Of a DNA stretch of 64,000 bases, positions 21,946-32,893 are shown piece by piece. Every line of letters begins with the position of its first letter. Within the stretch, counting starts at the first letter, position 1. This DNA comes from Artemia franciscana (Eukaryota > Arthropoda > Branchiopoda > Anostraca > Artemiidae). Both the position numbers and the translations under genes were made by a program. The notes beneath the pieces are model-generated. The model was given only the letters and a program-made list of their open reading frames with translations, ran no database searches and had not been told where the DNA came from. Where the stretch lies: contig NW_027062697.1 of the NCBI RefSeq assembly GCF_032884065.1, positions 124,001 through 188,000 on the forward strand. Direction: 5' to 3'.

Positions 21946-24265
21946 TTTTTGGCTTGCAGTCCGAAATCAAAGATTTCGATAAAATCGTAGAATATCAGGC
22001 TGGAAGATACATAAGCAGTAATGAAGCTGTTTGGCGAATTCTTTCATTTCCGATACATGAACGTAGTCCAGCTGTTGTTCACTTAGCGGTACATTTACAG
22101 AATGGTCAACGTGTTTATTTCACGGAAACCAACGTGCAACAAAGAGTCCTGAATCCACCGGATACAACATTAACAGCTTTTTTTTCGCTTTGCAAAAATG
22201 ATTCTTTTGCAAAAAAACTGCTGTATACTGAAGTGCCTTCGTATTACACGTGGAATACTAAAAATAAAGTATTTGAACGTCGAAAACAGGGTAAGTCAGT
22301 CGACGGCCAACCTACCATCTTCAAAGATACCACGATAGGAAGACTCTACACCGTTCACCCCAATCAACATGAATGCTTCTTTCTACGCCTGCTTTTGGTG
22401 AATGTACCCGGTCCGACATCCTTTGAGTATTTGAGGACTGTAAATGGTACTATACATGACACTTACCGTAGTGCATGCCAAGCTCTGAATTTATTGGAGA
22501 ATGACCAACACTGGGATAACTGCATCAATGACGCGTGCGAAACGTCAACCCCAAGTCAAATTCGTGCATTGTTTGGCATCATTTTAACAACTTGCTCTCC
22601 ATCAGCTCCTACAGAGTTATGGGAAAAATATAAGTCAAAAATGTCCGAAGATATACTTCATCGAAAACAGTTAGAGACGTCAGATATGACTTTTGATTTT
22701 ACATCAGAAATTTATAACTACACTTTAGTTGTTATAGAATATTTGTGCGTAAGTATGGCAAACAAACCTCTTCAGGATTTGGGAATGCCTTCACCTAACC
22801 GTATCGCTGCTGTTTCGACATGTGTAGAATTGGATTGTGAACAAAGTTACAGTACGAGTGATCTATTGTCGTATGTACAAAATAACATTTCCAAGTTAAC
22901 GTCGGAACAAAAAGACATTTATGATACGATAATGCATTGTGTCGATAACAACGTTGGAGAAATTTTCTTTTTGGATGCGCCAGGAGGTACTGGTAAAACG
23001 TTTGTGATAAAACTGATTCTGGCATCAATTCGATCGAAAAATGATATAGCGTTGGCAATTGCGTCGTCCGGAATAGCCGCAAGATTGCTGCCTGGTGGAA
23101 GAACTGCTCATTCCGCTTTGAAATTGCCTCTGAACTTGCATTCTACAGAAACTCCCATGTGCAATATTTCCAAATCATCTGGGATGGGTAAAGTATTGCA
23201 GCAATGCAAACTTATTATTTGGGATGAGTGCACAATGGCACACAAAAAATCGCTCGAGGCTCTGGATCGATGCTTGAAAGATTTGCGAGGGAAGTCGAAA
23301 CCCTTTGGCAGCACCTTAATATTGCTTGCGGGAGATTTCAGGCAAACATTACCTGTAATACCTAGATCAACTCCTGCAGACGAAATGAATGCTTGCCTGA
23401 AAAATTCCAATTTATGGGCACACGTAAAAACATTAAAATTAACTACAAATATGCGTGTCCGATTGCAAAACGATGACTCTGGTCAAACATTTTCAGATCA
23501 ATTGCTGGCAATGGGAAACGGAAAGCTCCCAGTAGACTCAATTTCAGGACGTATACAACTACCTGCTGATTTCTGTAATTTAGTGACGTCCAAAAATGAA
23601 TTGATTGAAAAAGTATTTCCGAATATTCTAAAAAATTATAAAAATAATAAATGGCTAAGTGAAAGAGCGATTCTCGCACCCAAAAATATAGACGTCCACG
23701 AAATAAACAAGATTATTTTGACCAAGATTCGAAACCAGGCAGTCCTTTGCAAGTCAGTCGACACAGTTTTGGAACCAAATGAAGCGGTTAATTATCCATC
23801 TGAATTTTTAAATTCCATAGATCTTTCAGGGATTCCACCACACGTGCTACAACTAAAAATAGGCGTACCAATAATACTTTTAAGAAATATCAACCCACCA
23901 AAGCTTTGCAATGGCACGCGACTTGCCGTAAAAAAAACAATGGAAAACCTAATAGAGGCCACAATCTTGACAGGGCCTTTGAGGGTGAGGCTATTCTTAT
24001 TCCTCGCATTCCCATGATTCCAACGGATCTGCCTTTTCAATTTAAAAGATTGCAATTCCCAATTCGATTAGCATTTACAATCACCATTAACAAAGCTCAA
24101 TATCAATCATTAGAAAAATGTGGTATAGATCTTAATACTGATTGTTTTTCCCATGGACACTTGTACGTTGCATGTTCGAGGGTTTGTAAACCTGACAATC
24201 TATTTATATGCAGCGACAATTGGACAGCGAAGAATGTTGTATATTCGCAAGTTTTACGCAGTTAA
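21930..24265 (+). pseudogene. Helitron Rep/Hel C-terminal half: Pif1-family helicase
   Basis: The first ORF runs to 24017. After a frame change the protein continues in another frame to the stop at 24263-24265. It lacks the N-terminal HUH Rep nuclease. Visible parts: Helitron linker (EAVWRILSFPIHERSPAVVH); Walker A APGGTGKTF; motif II LIIWDECTMAHKKSLEALDR; motif III LILLAGDFRQTLPVIP; ITINKAQYQSLEKCG (the usual G of KAQGQS is Y); and the terminal HGHLYVACSRV. A one-base loss near 23980 (GGGCCTTTGAG against GGGCCTTATGAG at 25545) causes the frame change. The 5' truncation and the frameshift make it inactive. Confidence 0.88.
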
Positions 24266-24442
24266 TTTGTATTGTATCTATCTATCTATCTATCTATATA
24301 AAAACGAGTTGTGTGTATGCATGTTTGTTTGTTTGTAAAAAGAGCGTTTGCATATGACGTCATTATTAGTGCATACGGCTTTGTATATGCACAGACAATG
24401 GGAAAGCCAAGAATGTTGTATATTTGCAATTTTTACGTAGTT

Positions 24443-24612
24443 TAACTCCTGCAGAGGAAATGAATGCTTGCCTGAAAAATTCTAATTTATGGGCACACGT
24501 AAAAATATTAAAATTAACTACAAATATGCGTGGCCGATTGCAAAACGATGACTCTGGTCAAACATTTTCAGATCAATTGCTGGCAATTGGAAACGGAAAG
24601 CTCCCAGTAGTG
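24443..24612 (+). pseudogene. captured internal helicase fragment
   Basis: Encodes TPAEEMNACLKNSNLWAHVK, then [15 protein letters not shown] and GNGKLPV. This is nearly identical to codons at 23371-23540 of the main helicase. The flanks TTTACGTAGTT and GTGGGAAAGCCAA belong to the Helitron tail, so a ~165 bp internal slice has been placed inside the tail sequence. Confidence 0.75.
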
Positions 24613-24794
24613 GGAAAGCCAAAAATGTTGTATATTCGCAATTTTTACGTAGTTTGAAACACATATATAAATCTATCTATATTCACAGGTGGGACACAGG
24701 GACACAACTACAATGGCGCGTAACTAATATGGCGCGTAGCGACTTACGCGCGCGGGGGGGCTTGGGGGGGCGCGAAGCGCCCCTCCAACTAGGT

Positions 24795-25013
<219 letters not shown>

Positions 25014-25194
25014 TCTATATATATAAAAATAAGTTGTCTGTCTGTCTATCTGTGGATCAGGTGACGTCATGTTTCTGTGTCGGCTGACGTCATGAAATTA
25101 GTTGTCGTCATTTTTGCTTTGACGATGCTTAGTATATTGTAAAACACATTTATTTGGTTAATAATATACCATTTAAAACACCAAAATGAACATG

Positions 25195-25400
25195 CTGGAG
25201 TAGTCACTCGATGAGAGAGGGTGTCAGAACGGAGAATGAAGGTCCCAGGTTCAAATCCTGGTTAGGCTAAAAAAGGTAAAACACTAAAAACTAAAAAAAA
25301 ACTGAAAAAACTAAAAAAAGGCAAAAACTACAAAAAAAACTAAAAACTAATAAAAAAAAATAAAAAAGCTAAAAAACTAAAAAACTAAAAAAACTAATGG
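25195..25400 (+). mobile_element. tRNA-like SINE with A-rich tail
   Basis: The T-arm CCAGG-TTCAAAT-CCTGG (25245-25261) is a perfect 5-bp stem with a B box. The upstream A-box-like part is weak and the acceptor stem does not pair. A (CTAAAAA)n tail follows directly, as at 20966. Confidence 0.5.
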
Positions 25401-25401
25401 T

Positions 25402-25834
25402 TTCCACCACACGTGCTACAACTAAAAATAGGCGTACCAATAATACTTTTAAGAAATATCAACCCACCAAAGCTTTGCAATGGCACGCGACTTGCCGTAA
25501 AAAAAAACAATGGAAAACCTAATAGAGGCCACAATCTTGACAGGGCCTTATGAGGGTGAGGCTGTTCTTATTCCTCGCTTCCCCATGATTCCAACGGATC
25601 TGCTTTTTCAATTTAAAAGATTGCAATTCCCAATTCGATTAGTATTTGCAATCACCATTAACAAAGCTTAAGGTCAATCATTAGAAAAATGTGGTATAGA
25701 TCTTAATCCTGATTGTTTTTCCCATGGACAATTGTACGTTGCATGTTCGAGGGTCGGTAAACCTGACAATGTATTTATATGCAGCGACAATTGGACAGCG
25801 AAGAATGTTGTTTATTCGCAAGTTTTACGCAGTT
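25402..25834 (+). pseudogene. Helitron helicase C-terminal fragment, second copy
   Basis: Nearly identical to 23835-24265. Encodes [20 protein letters not shown] and later NPDCFSHGQLYVACSRVGKP. It has one extra A in the run near 25500 (frameshift) but keeps the base lost from copy 1 near 23980. KAQGQ here reads KA-stop-GQ. Confidence 0.8.
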
Positions 25835-26123
25835 AATTTGTATTGTATCTATCTATATAAAAACGAGTTATGTGGATGCATGTTTGTTTGTTTGTAAAAA
25901 GAGCGTTTGTATATGACGTCATTATTAGTACATACGGCTTTGCATATGCACAGACAATGGGAAAGCCAAGAATGTTGTTTATTCACAATTTTTGCGTAGT
26001 TTGAAACACATATATAAATCTATCTATATTCACAGGTGGGACACAGAGACACAACTACAATGGCGCATAACTAATATGGCGCGTAACGACTTAAGCGCGC
26101 GGGGGGGCTTGGGGAACAGCTAG

Positions 26124-26440
26124 TATATATATATAAATAAGTTGTGTGTGTGTGTGTGTGTGTGTCGAGTGACCTCATGTTTGTGTGTCGACAGATGTCA
26201 TGTTTGTCGACTGACGTCATTTTAAGGATTGAGCTGTATGCGTCATGAAGTTGTTTGTCGACTGACGCCATGTTTGTCAACTGATGAAATTAAATACTGG
26301 GACACCGGGACACAAATGATGACCCTGCACAGGGAATATAAATTACGACCGGGAAACTCAAAGAGAAATTACAGACTGGGGCACCCGGACACAAATCATG
26401 ACCGGGATACAGGGAATATAAATGACGACCGTTTAGCATT
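26124..26440 (+). mobile_element. Helitron 5' fragment
   Basis: TATATATATATAAATAAGTTG then (GT)n, GTCGAGTGACCTCATGTTTG, followed by the GGGACAC minisatellite. It abuts the preceding CTAG, in head-to-tail arrangement. No 3' end is visible before the sequence changes at about 26440. The part at 26215-26280 is the uninterrupted counterpart of the LINE insertion site at 34327. Confidence 0.65.
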
Positions 26441-26449
26441 CCTTGTGTA

Positions 26450-27735
26450 GGATGTCGAGTCTTGCTTGTAAGATTACGTCACAGAGTGCGATAGTCCAAG
26501 TGGTCATCTAGATTGGCCGTTTGCGGAAAGCCACTATTCAATGGGAGGTCTTGGAGACACCACAGAAATCAAAACCTGGAAGTGAAACTTTCCTCTTCCG
26601 TGAACTCCAAATTATAGAGATAAGGTTGCCATCTAGCATAATTTTTCTGGTCTTTCCTATGGTATATATGGGAGTTTAGAACGACATTCTGTTACTTAGC
26701 AACCACTAACGGAGAAAGGAATTAGCAGCAAACTTGATACTATATTAGTCTTGCCCTCTTAAAACAATACTTTCAGATTTTTCTAAAATGATCTACAGAA
26801 ATGTAGTGAGGATTAATGTCTTCATTTTCCTTCCTTAAACTTTTCAAAAATACCTCTGCCGTTTAAACACGACGAGATTTATTCAACCTATTGAAAGAAG
26901 GAAAATCAGAAAAGGGGAAAAAATGGAAACAACTGAAACTTCTCGAGACTATGCAGCTATTATCCTAATAAATCCCTCAATTACTTGATGCATGTCAAAT
27001 TTTAGTATCTTCAGTAGTTAACGTAAAGGTTTTACTGCTTACTACCTGGAATGAACCCACAGTATACCATAATGCAATTGAAAACCATAAATGGCCATAT
27101 CTTCAACAGTGTTTGAGTCATGACCTTCGAAAGAGTCCAAAGCTCTCTCTTCTATGTGTTTTGTACCTCTATAACAAGATTTATGGCCTACTAGAAACAG
27201 GTAAAATTGATACTATATTAGTCTTGCCCTCTTAAAATAATGCTCTTCTATGCTTTCACATTTCTAGTCTTGAATACTTATTAAATTAAGTGAAAGTCGT
27301 GTAATCGAAGTTTAAAAAAAAGGGGCCTTTTATTCGAAAATTTAATCTATTCTGCTGTTTGTATTGGATAAGTTCAAGATCAAAAGATCCCTAAGACTTT
27401 TTTGTTATTTTTTTCTCGTGTTCTTTAAATGAGAACAATTTTTACATTTCATCTTAGCTTGTTATGTAGTGGTGTAGATTTACTTTTTTGATTTTTAAGA
27501 TTCTTTATAATGTCGAAAATAGAAGGGTTCAACATCTTTAATCACGCTTTTTTCACGATGAGCTTTCGCTCTCACATAATTTTGTTCTCAGGTCACGAAA
27601 TGCATTGGAAATTTGAGCAATGGATAGTTCCTATGGGTTTTTGACTTCGCTGAACTTTTCTTTTTATTTTCTACAGTTTGGGAAATTGTTTTTTTAAGTT
27701 ACCCATCCCCAGTTTAAATGTTTTTGGTTAAACCT
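26450..27735. other. no gene recognised
   Basis: AT-rich. The phrase TTGATACTATATTAGTCTTGCCCTCTTAAAA occurs twice (about 26732 and 27209), pointing to an old duplication. No ORF of note. Confidence 0.45.
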
Positions 27736-27815
27736 TTGGTAGTACAGTGAATTAACGCTCTGCTTGGCAACATTGAGCTTGGGGTTCAATTCCAACCGCC
27801 GCAAGGCGGGGTGAA
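27736..27815 (+). ncRNA. tRNA-like sequence (pol III-type boxes)
   Basis: GGTAGTACAGTGAATTAACGCTC resembles an A box and D-arm, and GGGGTTCAATTCCAAC matches the B box. CCGCCGCAAGGCGGGG downstream is a small hairpin. The acceptor stem was not resolved. It lies just before the Penelope-like RT and may be a SINE or 5' fragment rather than a working tRNA. Confidence 0.4.
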
Positions 27816-27874
27816 ATATTTACTGCCTATCTTTATAAAAACCAAGCAACTGAAACGTCGACCCGACGCCCTGT

Positions 27875-29108
27875 GTGCCATCAATGGCTCTGAAATTTTC
27901 AAAAACTATTGGGCAAATTATTTTTATTTATAATTTAATACTAAAAAGATTAGATAGTGATATAAATTGGAAACCGGTTTGTAATTGTAAGCAACTTGAA
28001 CCATTTGTAAATCCTACTTACAAACATGTTATAACAGGGGACTTGTCAATAATAAAGCAAGATGATCTTCAAATTATAATGAATAAAGGGGCTAATTTCC
28101 GTCTTTCTCATCATCTGAAACAATCGAGTGTTCTTGATGGCTTGGAAAATGATTTTGATTTATTTATTGATAAGTGGTGTAAGAAAGAGAATAAAAATAA
28201 AGAGATTTTTCAAAGTTGGAAGAATTTAATTATTAGTAGAATAAGAAATAAAATATATTCTAACTTAAAAAATAGTAACACTAAATCATTATTTTATAAT
28301 GCAAAGATTAAACAAGCAATTGCTAATCTACAGAATGAATTTGTAATTGTGCCAGTGGATAAAGCTAATAATAATTTTGCCATAATTTGTCAGAAGCTGT
28401 ATTGTGATATCTTAAAAAGGGAGTTATGCACAACTAATGTTTACGAAAAGGTAAATATAGAGGATGAGAATTTAATTGAAAAGACTGAAGAAATACTTTT
28501 TAAAAATTTTAATATTAAAATAAATGACAATGATAAAAAGTTCCCTTTCCTATATTGGACTGTAAAATTTCATAAGAATCCCCCTAAACCACGGTTTATT
28601 GCTGGAGCAGCTAAATGTCCAACCCACATTGCTGCTACTGACCTCTCTTTAATTTTAAAGGAAATTGTAAATAAACTTAAAACCTATTGTTCTGGTATTA
28701 AAAAATTTTCGAATTTCAATCCATATTGGAGTGTTAATAATTCACTGCAGGTGATAGATTCTTTAACAATGGTTTCAGCTAAAAGAATTGAGTCTTTCGA
28801 TTTTGCGACAATGTATACTAATTTATCACTTATTGTAGTTTCTAGATAATTTAAAAACTGTTATCAAGAAATCTTTCCTCTTATCTAGTAAAAGGTTCTT
28901 AAAAATAGACACATATAATAAAAAAGCTATATGGACAAATTGCTTTAATACTACAGTTAGCTTGAGATGTTACAGCTTGGATATGATTTTTGAGTTATTA
29001 GAATTTGTTTTATACAATACTTATATAAGATTTGGTGGTAATTTGTACAAGCAAATTGTGGGAATTCCCATGGGGGGGAATGCCAGCCCATGTATAGCTG
29101 ACTTGTTT
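27875..29108 (+). pseudogene. divergent Penelope-like reverse transcriptase, truncated
   Basis: The ORF reads VIVPVDKANNNFAIICQKLY, FLYWTVKFHKNPPKPRFIAG, FDFATMYTNLS. After a stop/frameshift at 28849 it continues with IRFGGNLYKQIVGIPMGGNA and SPCIADLFF. The order (DK-x, K.HK.P...RFI, FD..TMYTN, GIPMG...SP..ADL) fits Penelope-like RTs. DKA stands where the pair at 58-62 kb has DKS, and spacing differs, so it is a separate lineage. The xxDD catalytic block and any GIY-YIG domain are missing, because the copy is cut at 29108 by the start of the repeat at 29109. No endonuclease domain is seen upstream. Confidence 0.72.
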
Positions 29109-29149
29109 TTTTTCAAAACTTCAACTTTTAATTACCATGGACAGCATAT

Positions 29150-29420
29150 TAAGGCATCTTCACTGTCTTGAATTTCAGCTTTGACTTGGTTTGGATCTTC
29201 ACTGCAGCATTTTTCAGCATATTGTAGCATCTTCACTGTCTTGAATTTAAGCTTTAACCTGGTTTGGACCTTTACTGCAGCATCTTTCAACATCTTGACG
29301 GTCTTGAAATTTAGCTTTGACATAGTTTGGACCTTCACTGCAGCATTTGGAAACATCTTCACTGTCTTATATTTAGCTTTGACCTGGTTTGAACCTTCAC
29401 TGCAACATATTTTGGATAAA
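29150..29420. repeat. ~60 bp minisatellite
   Basis: About four units of CATCTTCACTGTCTTGAATT, AGCTTTGACCTGGTTTGGA, CCTTCACTGCAGCATxTTxx. It is open in both strands' frames, which makes repetitive ORFs. Longer arrays occur at 46500-46830, and an inverted one at 39545-39700. Confidence 0.85.
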
Positions 29421-29869
29421 ATTTTCTGCCGCCAAGATGTGGCAAGCATTGCTATCTCAACAGACGTTATTGTGTGGTAATGTCTATCTTGTCGTCTTTT
29501 TGTCATCCTGTCTATCTTGCTGATTCAAGCCTCAGGTTTTCCATTGTTTTGATATAATCTGCTTCTTGACCCCCAGTGGTGCTGGTGCCGGTGCTGGTGC
29601 ATCAAGTTTGCTGGTGTTCTTTATTGAACAGCTTAAATTTTGTCATGTAAGTCGCTGGTTTTCTGAATCCTGGTCTGGGCCCCAAACAGGAGCAGTGTTT
29701 TCGAGTTGCCGTGGTAAGATTAGCAATTTTGAAACTGTCGCTATCCCGCTCATATTGACGCATTGAAGGGTGAGCTTTGATTGATGCCAGTGAGATATCA
29801 TCCTTATGCGGAGTCTAATTGGCTGCTGGGAAGAAGAAAATAAAACAAGTATATTATATTCAGTGAGTA

Positions 29870-30123
29870 AGTAATCGGATTAACGACGCTTCTTGACTAC
29901 TAAGGCCCCCGTATTAACCTTGCAGTGTTTTTTTACAGCAAAGTTTGATCTCTGGGTCCCGTATTGCCAAGCTAAGGTCACACTTACTGTGCCCCTTCAG
30001 AAGAATTGAAAATTTTGTCAGGTGTGGGATTTGAACGCGTGAATACCGTGTTAGACCTGGATCTTGTGCAGATTTCACAAGGTTACTTTGTGCCTGGTGT
30101 CGCTACCACTCTGCCAACCTGGC
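29870..30123 (-). mobile_element. dimeric tRNA-like SINE, copy A
   Basis: On the minus strand the first half has A box TGGCAGAGTGGTAG (30116-30103) and B box GCGTTCAAATCCC (30038-30026). The second half resembles the GGCGCAGTGGG SINE family (GACCTTAGCTTGGCAATACG, GGGACCCAGAGATCAAAC, then AAGCGTCGTTAATC). The same compound unit is at 47285-47535, and inverted at 37200-37277 plus 39028-39205. Confidence 0.65.
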
Positions 30124-30634
30124 ATCAGCTGCAAATATTTTTCTAAATTTTAAACCAAAAATACAAACTGAATAGGAATGATACCTTCTAAATTTGCTAA
30201 TATTTGGCTTTTAGTTTCAAAATTCACCACTATTAGCGCTACAATCAATAGTACTTGTTCTCGTTGCATCTTTATCGATCCATTTTTTCAAGTTATTTTA
30301 TTATATATATTTGGTAAAATAATTTGATGCTCGAAATTATTTTGAAAACCATTTTTAGTTCTAGTCACTAGCCCTAACAGACACATTAAATATATTTAGT
30401 AACTTAGCATTCCATTGCCCTCTTCGATACTTGCTAAATTCAACGTAATTGACAACATGACAAATTAAAAATATTTAATTAATGTAGGGTGGTAATTTTC
30501 AGATAAAGAACGACAATTTTTCTATCAAATAAAAACTAGTAAACTTGTGTCAAAACTCTTTTGCAGCACTTGCAAGCTATTGGGATTACTTTTTATTTGA
30601 CTTGAATGCGTTTTATGTGAACTCAATGAGCTTC

Positions 30635-30779
30635 ACTCCTGTGCTGGCGCAGGGGGTTTGACCTTAGCTTGATAATACGGGACACAGAGATCGAATCATG
30701 CTGCAGGAATGCACTGAAGGGCCGACGCAGGGACCTTAGTAGTCAAGAAGCGTCATTAATCTGATACAATACAATACTG
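30635..30779 (+). mobile_element. tRNA-derived SINE with TSD, copy A
   Basis: GTGCTGGCGCAGGGGGTTTG...GATACAATACAATACTG. The 3' flank AATGAGTTTGA at 30780-30790 repeats the 5' flank AATGAG(CTTCA) at about 30624. The copy-B counterpart has a perfect 11-base duplication. Confidence 0.7.
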
Positions 30780-32376
30780 AATGAGTTTGAACTTAAATTA
30801 GTATAAACATAAGATTTCATGGATCCCAAGAAACTTATTTCACAGCCCTACTGCCAAACGAATAAAGCTGAAGATAATTAGTCTACGATTACAAGTTTTA
30901 CGATGAAGGTTATCAGTATGAGCAATATTAGGAAGAGCTGGCTCTTTCGGAGGTATATTGTATGACACTTTCTAAGAAAGAGTGTCTAGCATATTATTTT
31001 AGAACACCGACAGAGCTATCATTATATAACGTTTTTAAACTGGCCTTGTAACAAAACTGACCATGGAGTTTGTGAAGTGGAAATATTTAATGATTTATAA
31101 CATTTGTTTATTATTGATAGTTGTTTATTGATTTTATTTATTAATTATATATTTTATTTTCTGATATAAATTTATAAATGCAGTTGGCCTAATTTCTATC
31201 AACATTTCTTTGCTTTTGTTCTCAGCTGTTATTGGATATGTATTTCTATTTAATTTTTTTTTAATTCATATCAGGAATTGTTAATGTGTTATTTAAATAG
31301 CATGTGGAAATTTTTGAAAGGTTTTTCCTGCAGCTATCTACTGGTAGATCAACACTATAATCAAAAGTAAGGGACAGTTTAATAACTGACTCAATTGAGT
31401 GTTTGATTGGGTTTTTACGCGTCATGTATATGATTTGAGTGTTTATATCTTGAAATTTACCTGTCTTGATTTGTCTGACTTATTTATAGAATATACTCTA
31501 CAAATTTCTTTATGGTAAGAGAAAAGGTAGCTTTGTTTTTTGTGCATTTTTGAAAATTTCTAACTCTTCATTCCTCTTTTGTTGTGAAGCTAGTTAGGCT
31601 ACTTTAAGCGGCTTCTGAATTACTGAAAAACCTTTTTAAGGCCTTAAGACAGCTTCATACTTTTTTTTGGCAATATGAGCAGTGGGCATATAACCACTCC
31701 ACGGGGTAACTTTCAGTTTAGGATTCCCTCCTGCAAACACAAGAGCACTCGGGTTTGACTAGGGACAGTTATATTTATTAGAGGTTCATCTAATGTAAAA
31801 ACAGAAATTATTAATTAATGAAAAATAATTTCGCTAATAAACAAATTTTTTTTTGCCTGAAAATTTTGTTGGATACATGGGTTTGGGCAAATCAAGATTT
31901 TGCCCTGGGAACAAGAGAGGCCAGAAATCCCAGTGAGTGCCACAGAGGAGACCTTGAAGGAAAGTAGAATAAGAATTCATCCGTTCATGAATTCACACGG
32001 GTATGACTAGGGACAGTTATATGTGTTAGATTGTCTAAAAGGGGGTAGAACCATTCCTCTGCACAACTTTCCATGCTGGGTCATCTCCAAGCTCACCTTA
32101 AGACCAAAACTATTTACAGGGGGTTTCAAAAAGCCCGCTTTGTCCTTAAGAAATACAAATTTTTTGTAATTCAGTCATTTGCAGTTTAGATTCTAGACAC
32201 ATCTATGATCTCTTGCCTCCAAAATTTTTGGGTTTTTATCGTTGTACCAAAGAAACCGAATTAGGTCTTTCATCTAAAAGGGAAATTATGGTACTAACTC
32301 GAAAAATATATGGCAAAGTTTGTCTTCTTATCTTTTTGCTTTTATCCATTTTCTTCTTTTTTTCAATTTCTTTTAG

Positions 32377-32447
32377 TGGCAATCCATAAGTATGTTCGTG
32401 ACTTGTATGCCCAGAATTGGAATCCCTTATCACAGCTGCGTCTACTT
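32377..32447 (+). pseudogene. pseudo-exon: broken copy of the Prp31 exon at 49865
   Basis: After the acceptor-like TTTCTTTTAG the sequence reads TGGCAATCCATAAGTATG and CCCAGAATTGGAATCCC, matching 49865-49945. It has lost the ten bases AAAAAGATTC (frameshift inside the AKRFPELES region) and breaks off after CTACTT. No donor site follows. It keeps an acceptor, so it could be mis-spliced into transcripts. It lies about 0.45 kb upstream of a true Prp31 exon. Confidence 0.85.
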
Positions 32448-32451
32448 CAAA

Positions 32452-32890
32452 TAGGGTTAGAAAACGTTTTAAAAAAGGATTGAAAAGATGTAGCATTCTT
32501 GGAGGAAGACAAAGACCATGACTTTGAAGACACCAGGATGAAAAAGAGTGTGTGGAGCCCCAGGCAGGTCAATGGTGGAATGATTAGCTAGTAATAGAAG
32601 TAGTAGGCTATAGTTACTTTGTCTGATTTACTATATTTCCTTTAGTTACACTACTTCTAGATGATTGTTTACAGAATATAAATTCTATAAACAATATCTA
32701 GATTAATATCCAATGGTGCTTGATTAATATTGTATGACTGTATATAATTTCTAGGATAAACGATTTTTAGCTACAGTAATATTTATTTATGTATTATTAG
32801 TATATTAGTTTGTTGTTAGTATTTATATCAGTATGTATATATAATATCAGGGCTTATTCCTTAATGATTTTAGTTACTTTAAGTTTATTT
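32452..32890. other. Prp31 upstream intron, no gene
   Basis: AT-rich sequence with a polypyrimidine-poor approach to the acceptor TTTATTTCAG at 32884-32893. A short open stretch near 32495-32590 (LEEDKDHDFEDTRMKKS) was not recognised. Confidence 0.5.
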
Positions 32891-32893
32891 CAG

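Larger units (their letters stand above)
25014..26123 (+). mobile_element. Helitron, non-autonomous, carrying helicase C-terminus
   Basis: Begins TCTATATATATAAAAATAAG at 25014 and ends GGGGAACAGCTAG at 26120-26123, followed by T. The internal order is a tRNA-like/A-rich segment (25190-25400), the helicase C-terminal pseudogene (25402-25834), another 5'-end-like TCTATATAAAAACGAG near 25850, and tail sequence. The second internal 5' end suggests two fused elements. The 3' hairpin is reduced compared with the copy at 24795. Confidence 0.65.
29109..32451 (+). repeat. long duplicated segment, copy A (of Prp31 intron plus exon start)
   Basis: About 3.3 kb matching 46456-49945 nearly base for base in the same orientation. 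It contains a ~60 bp minisatellite, a dimeric tRNA-like SINE, a second SINE with the same flanks as in copy B, plain intronic sequence, and the first 71 bases of a copied Prp31 exon. The two copies part at about 32447. Copy B holds the intact exon, so copy A is the derived one. Confidence 0.85.

Noticed and set aside
24653-24792. CRISPR-like or direct-repeat array suspected from the repeated GGCGCG/CGCGAAGC words
   Set aside because: These are paired Helitron terminal hairpins; no regular spacers, and the DNA is eukaryotic.
29566-29766. ORF MTPSGAGAGAGASSLLV..., repeated at 46980-47180
   Set aside because: Lies in the duplicated intron repeat (copies A and B); conservation reflects recent duplication, no known domain.
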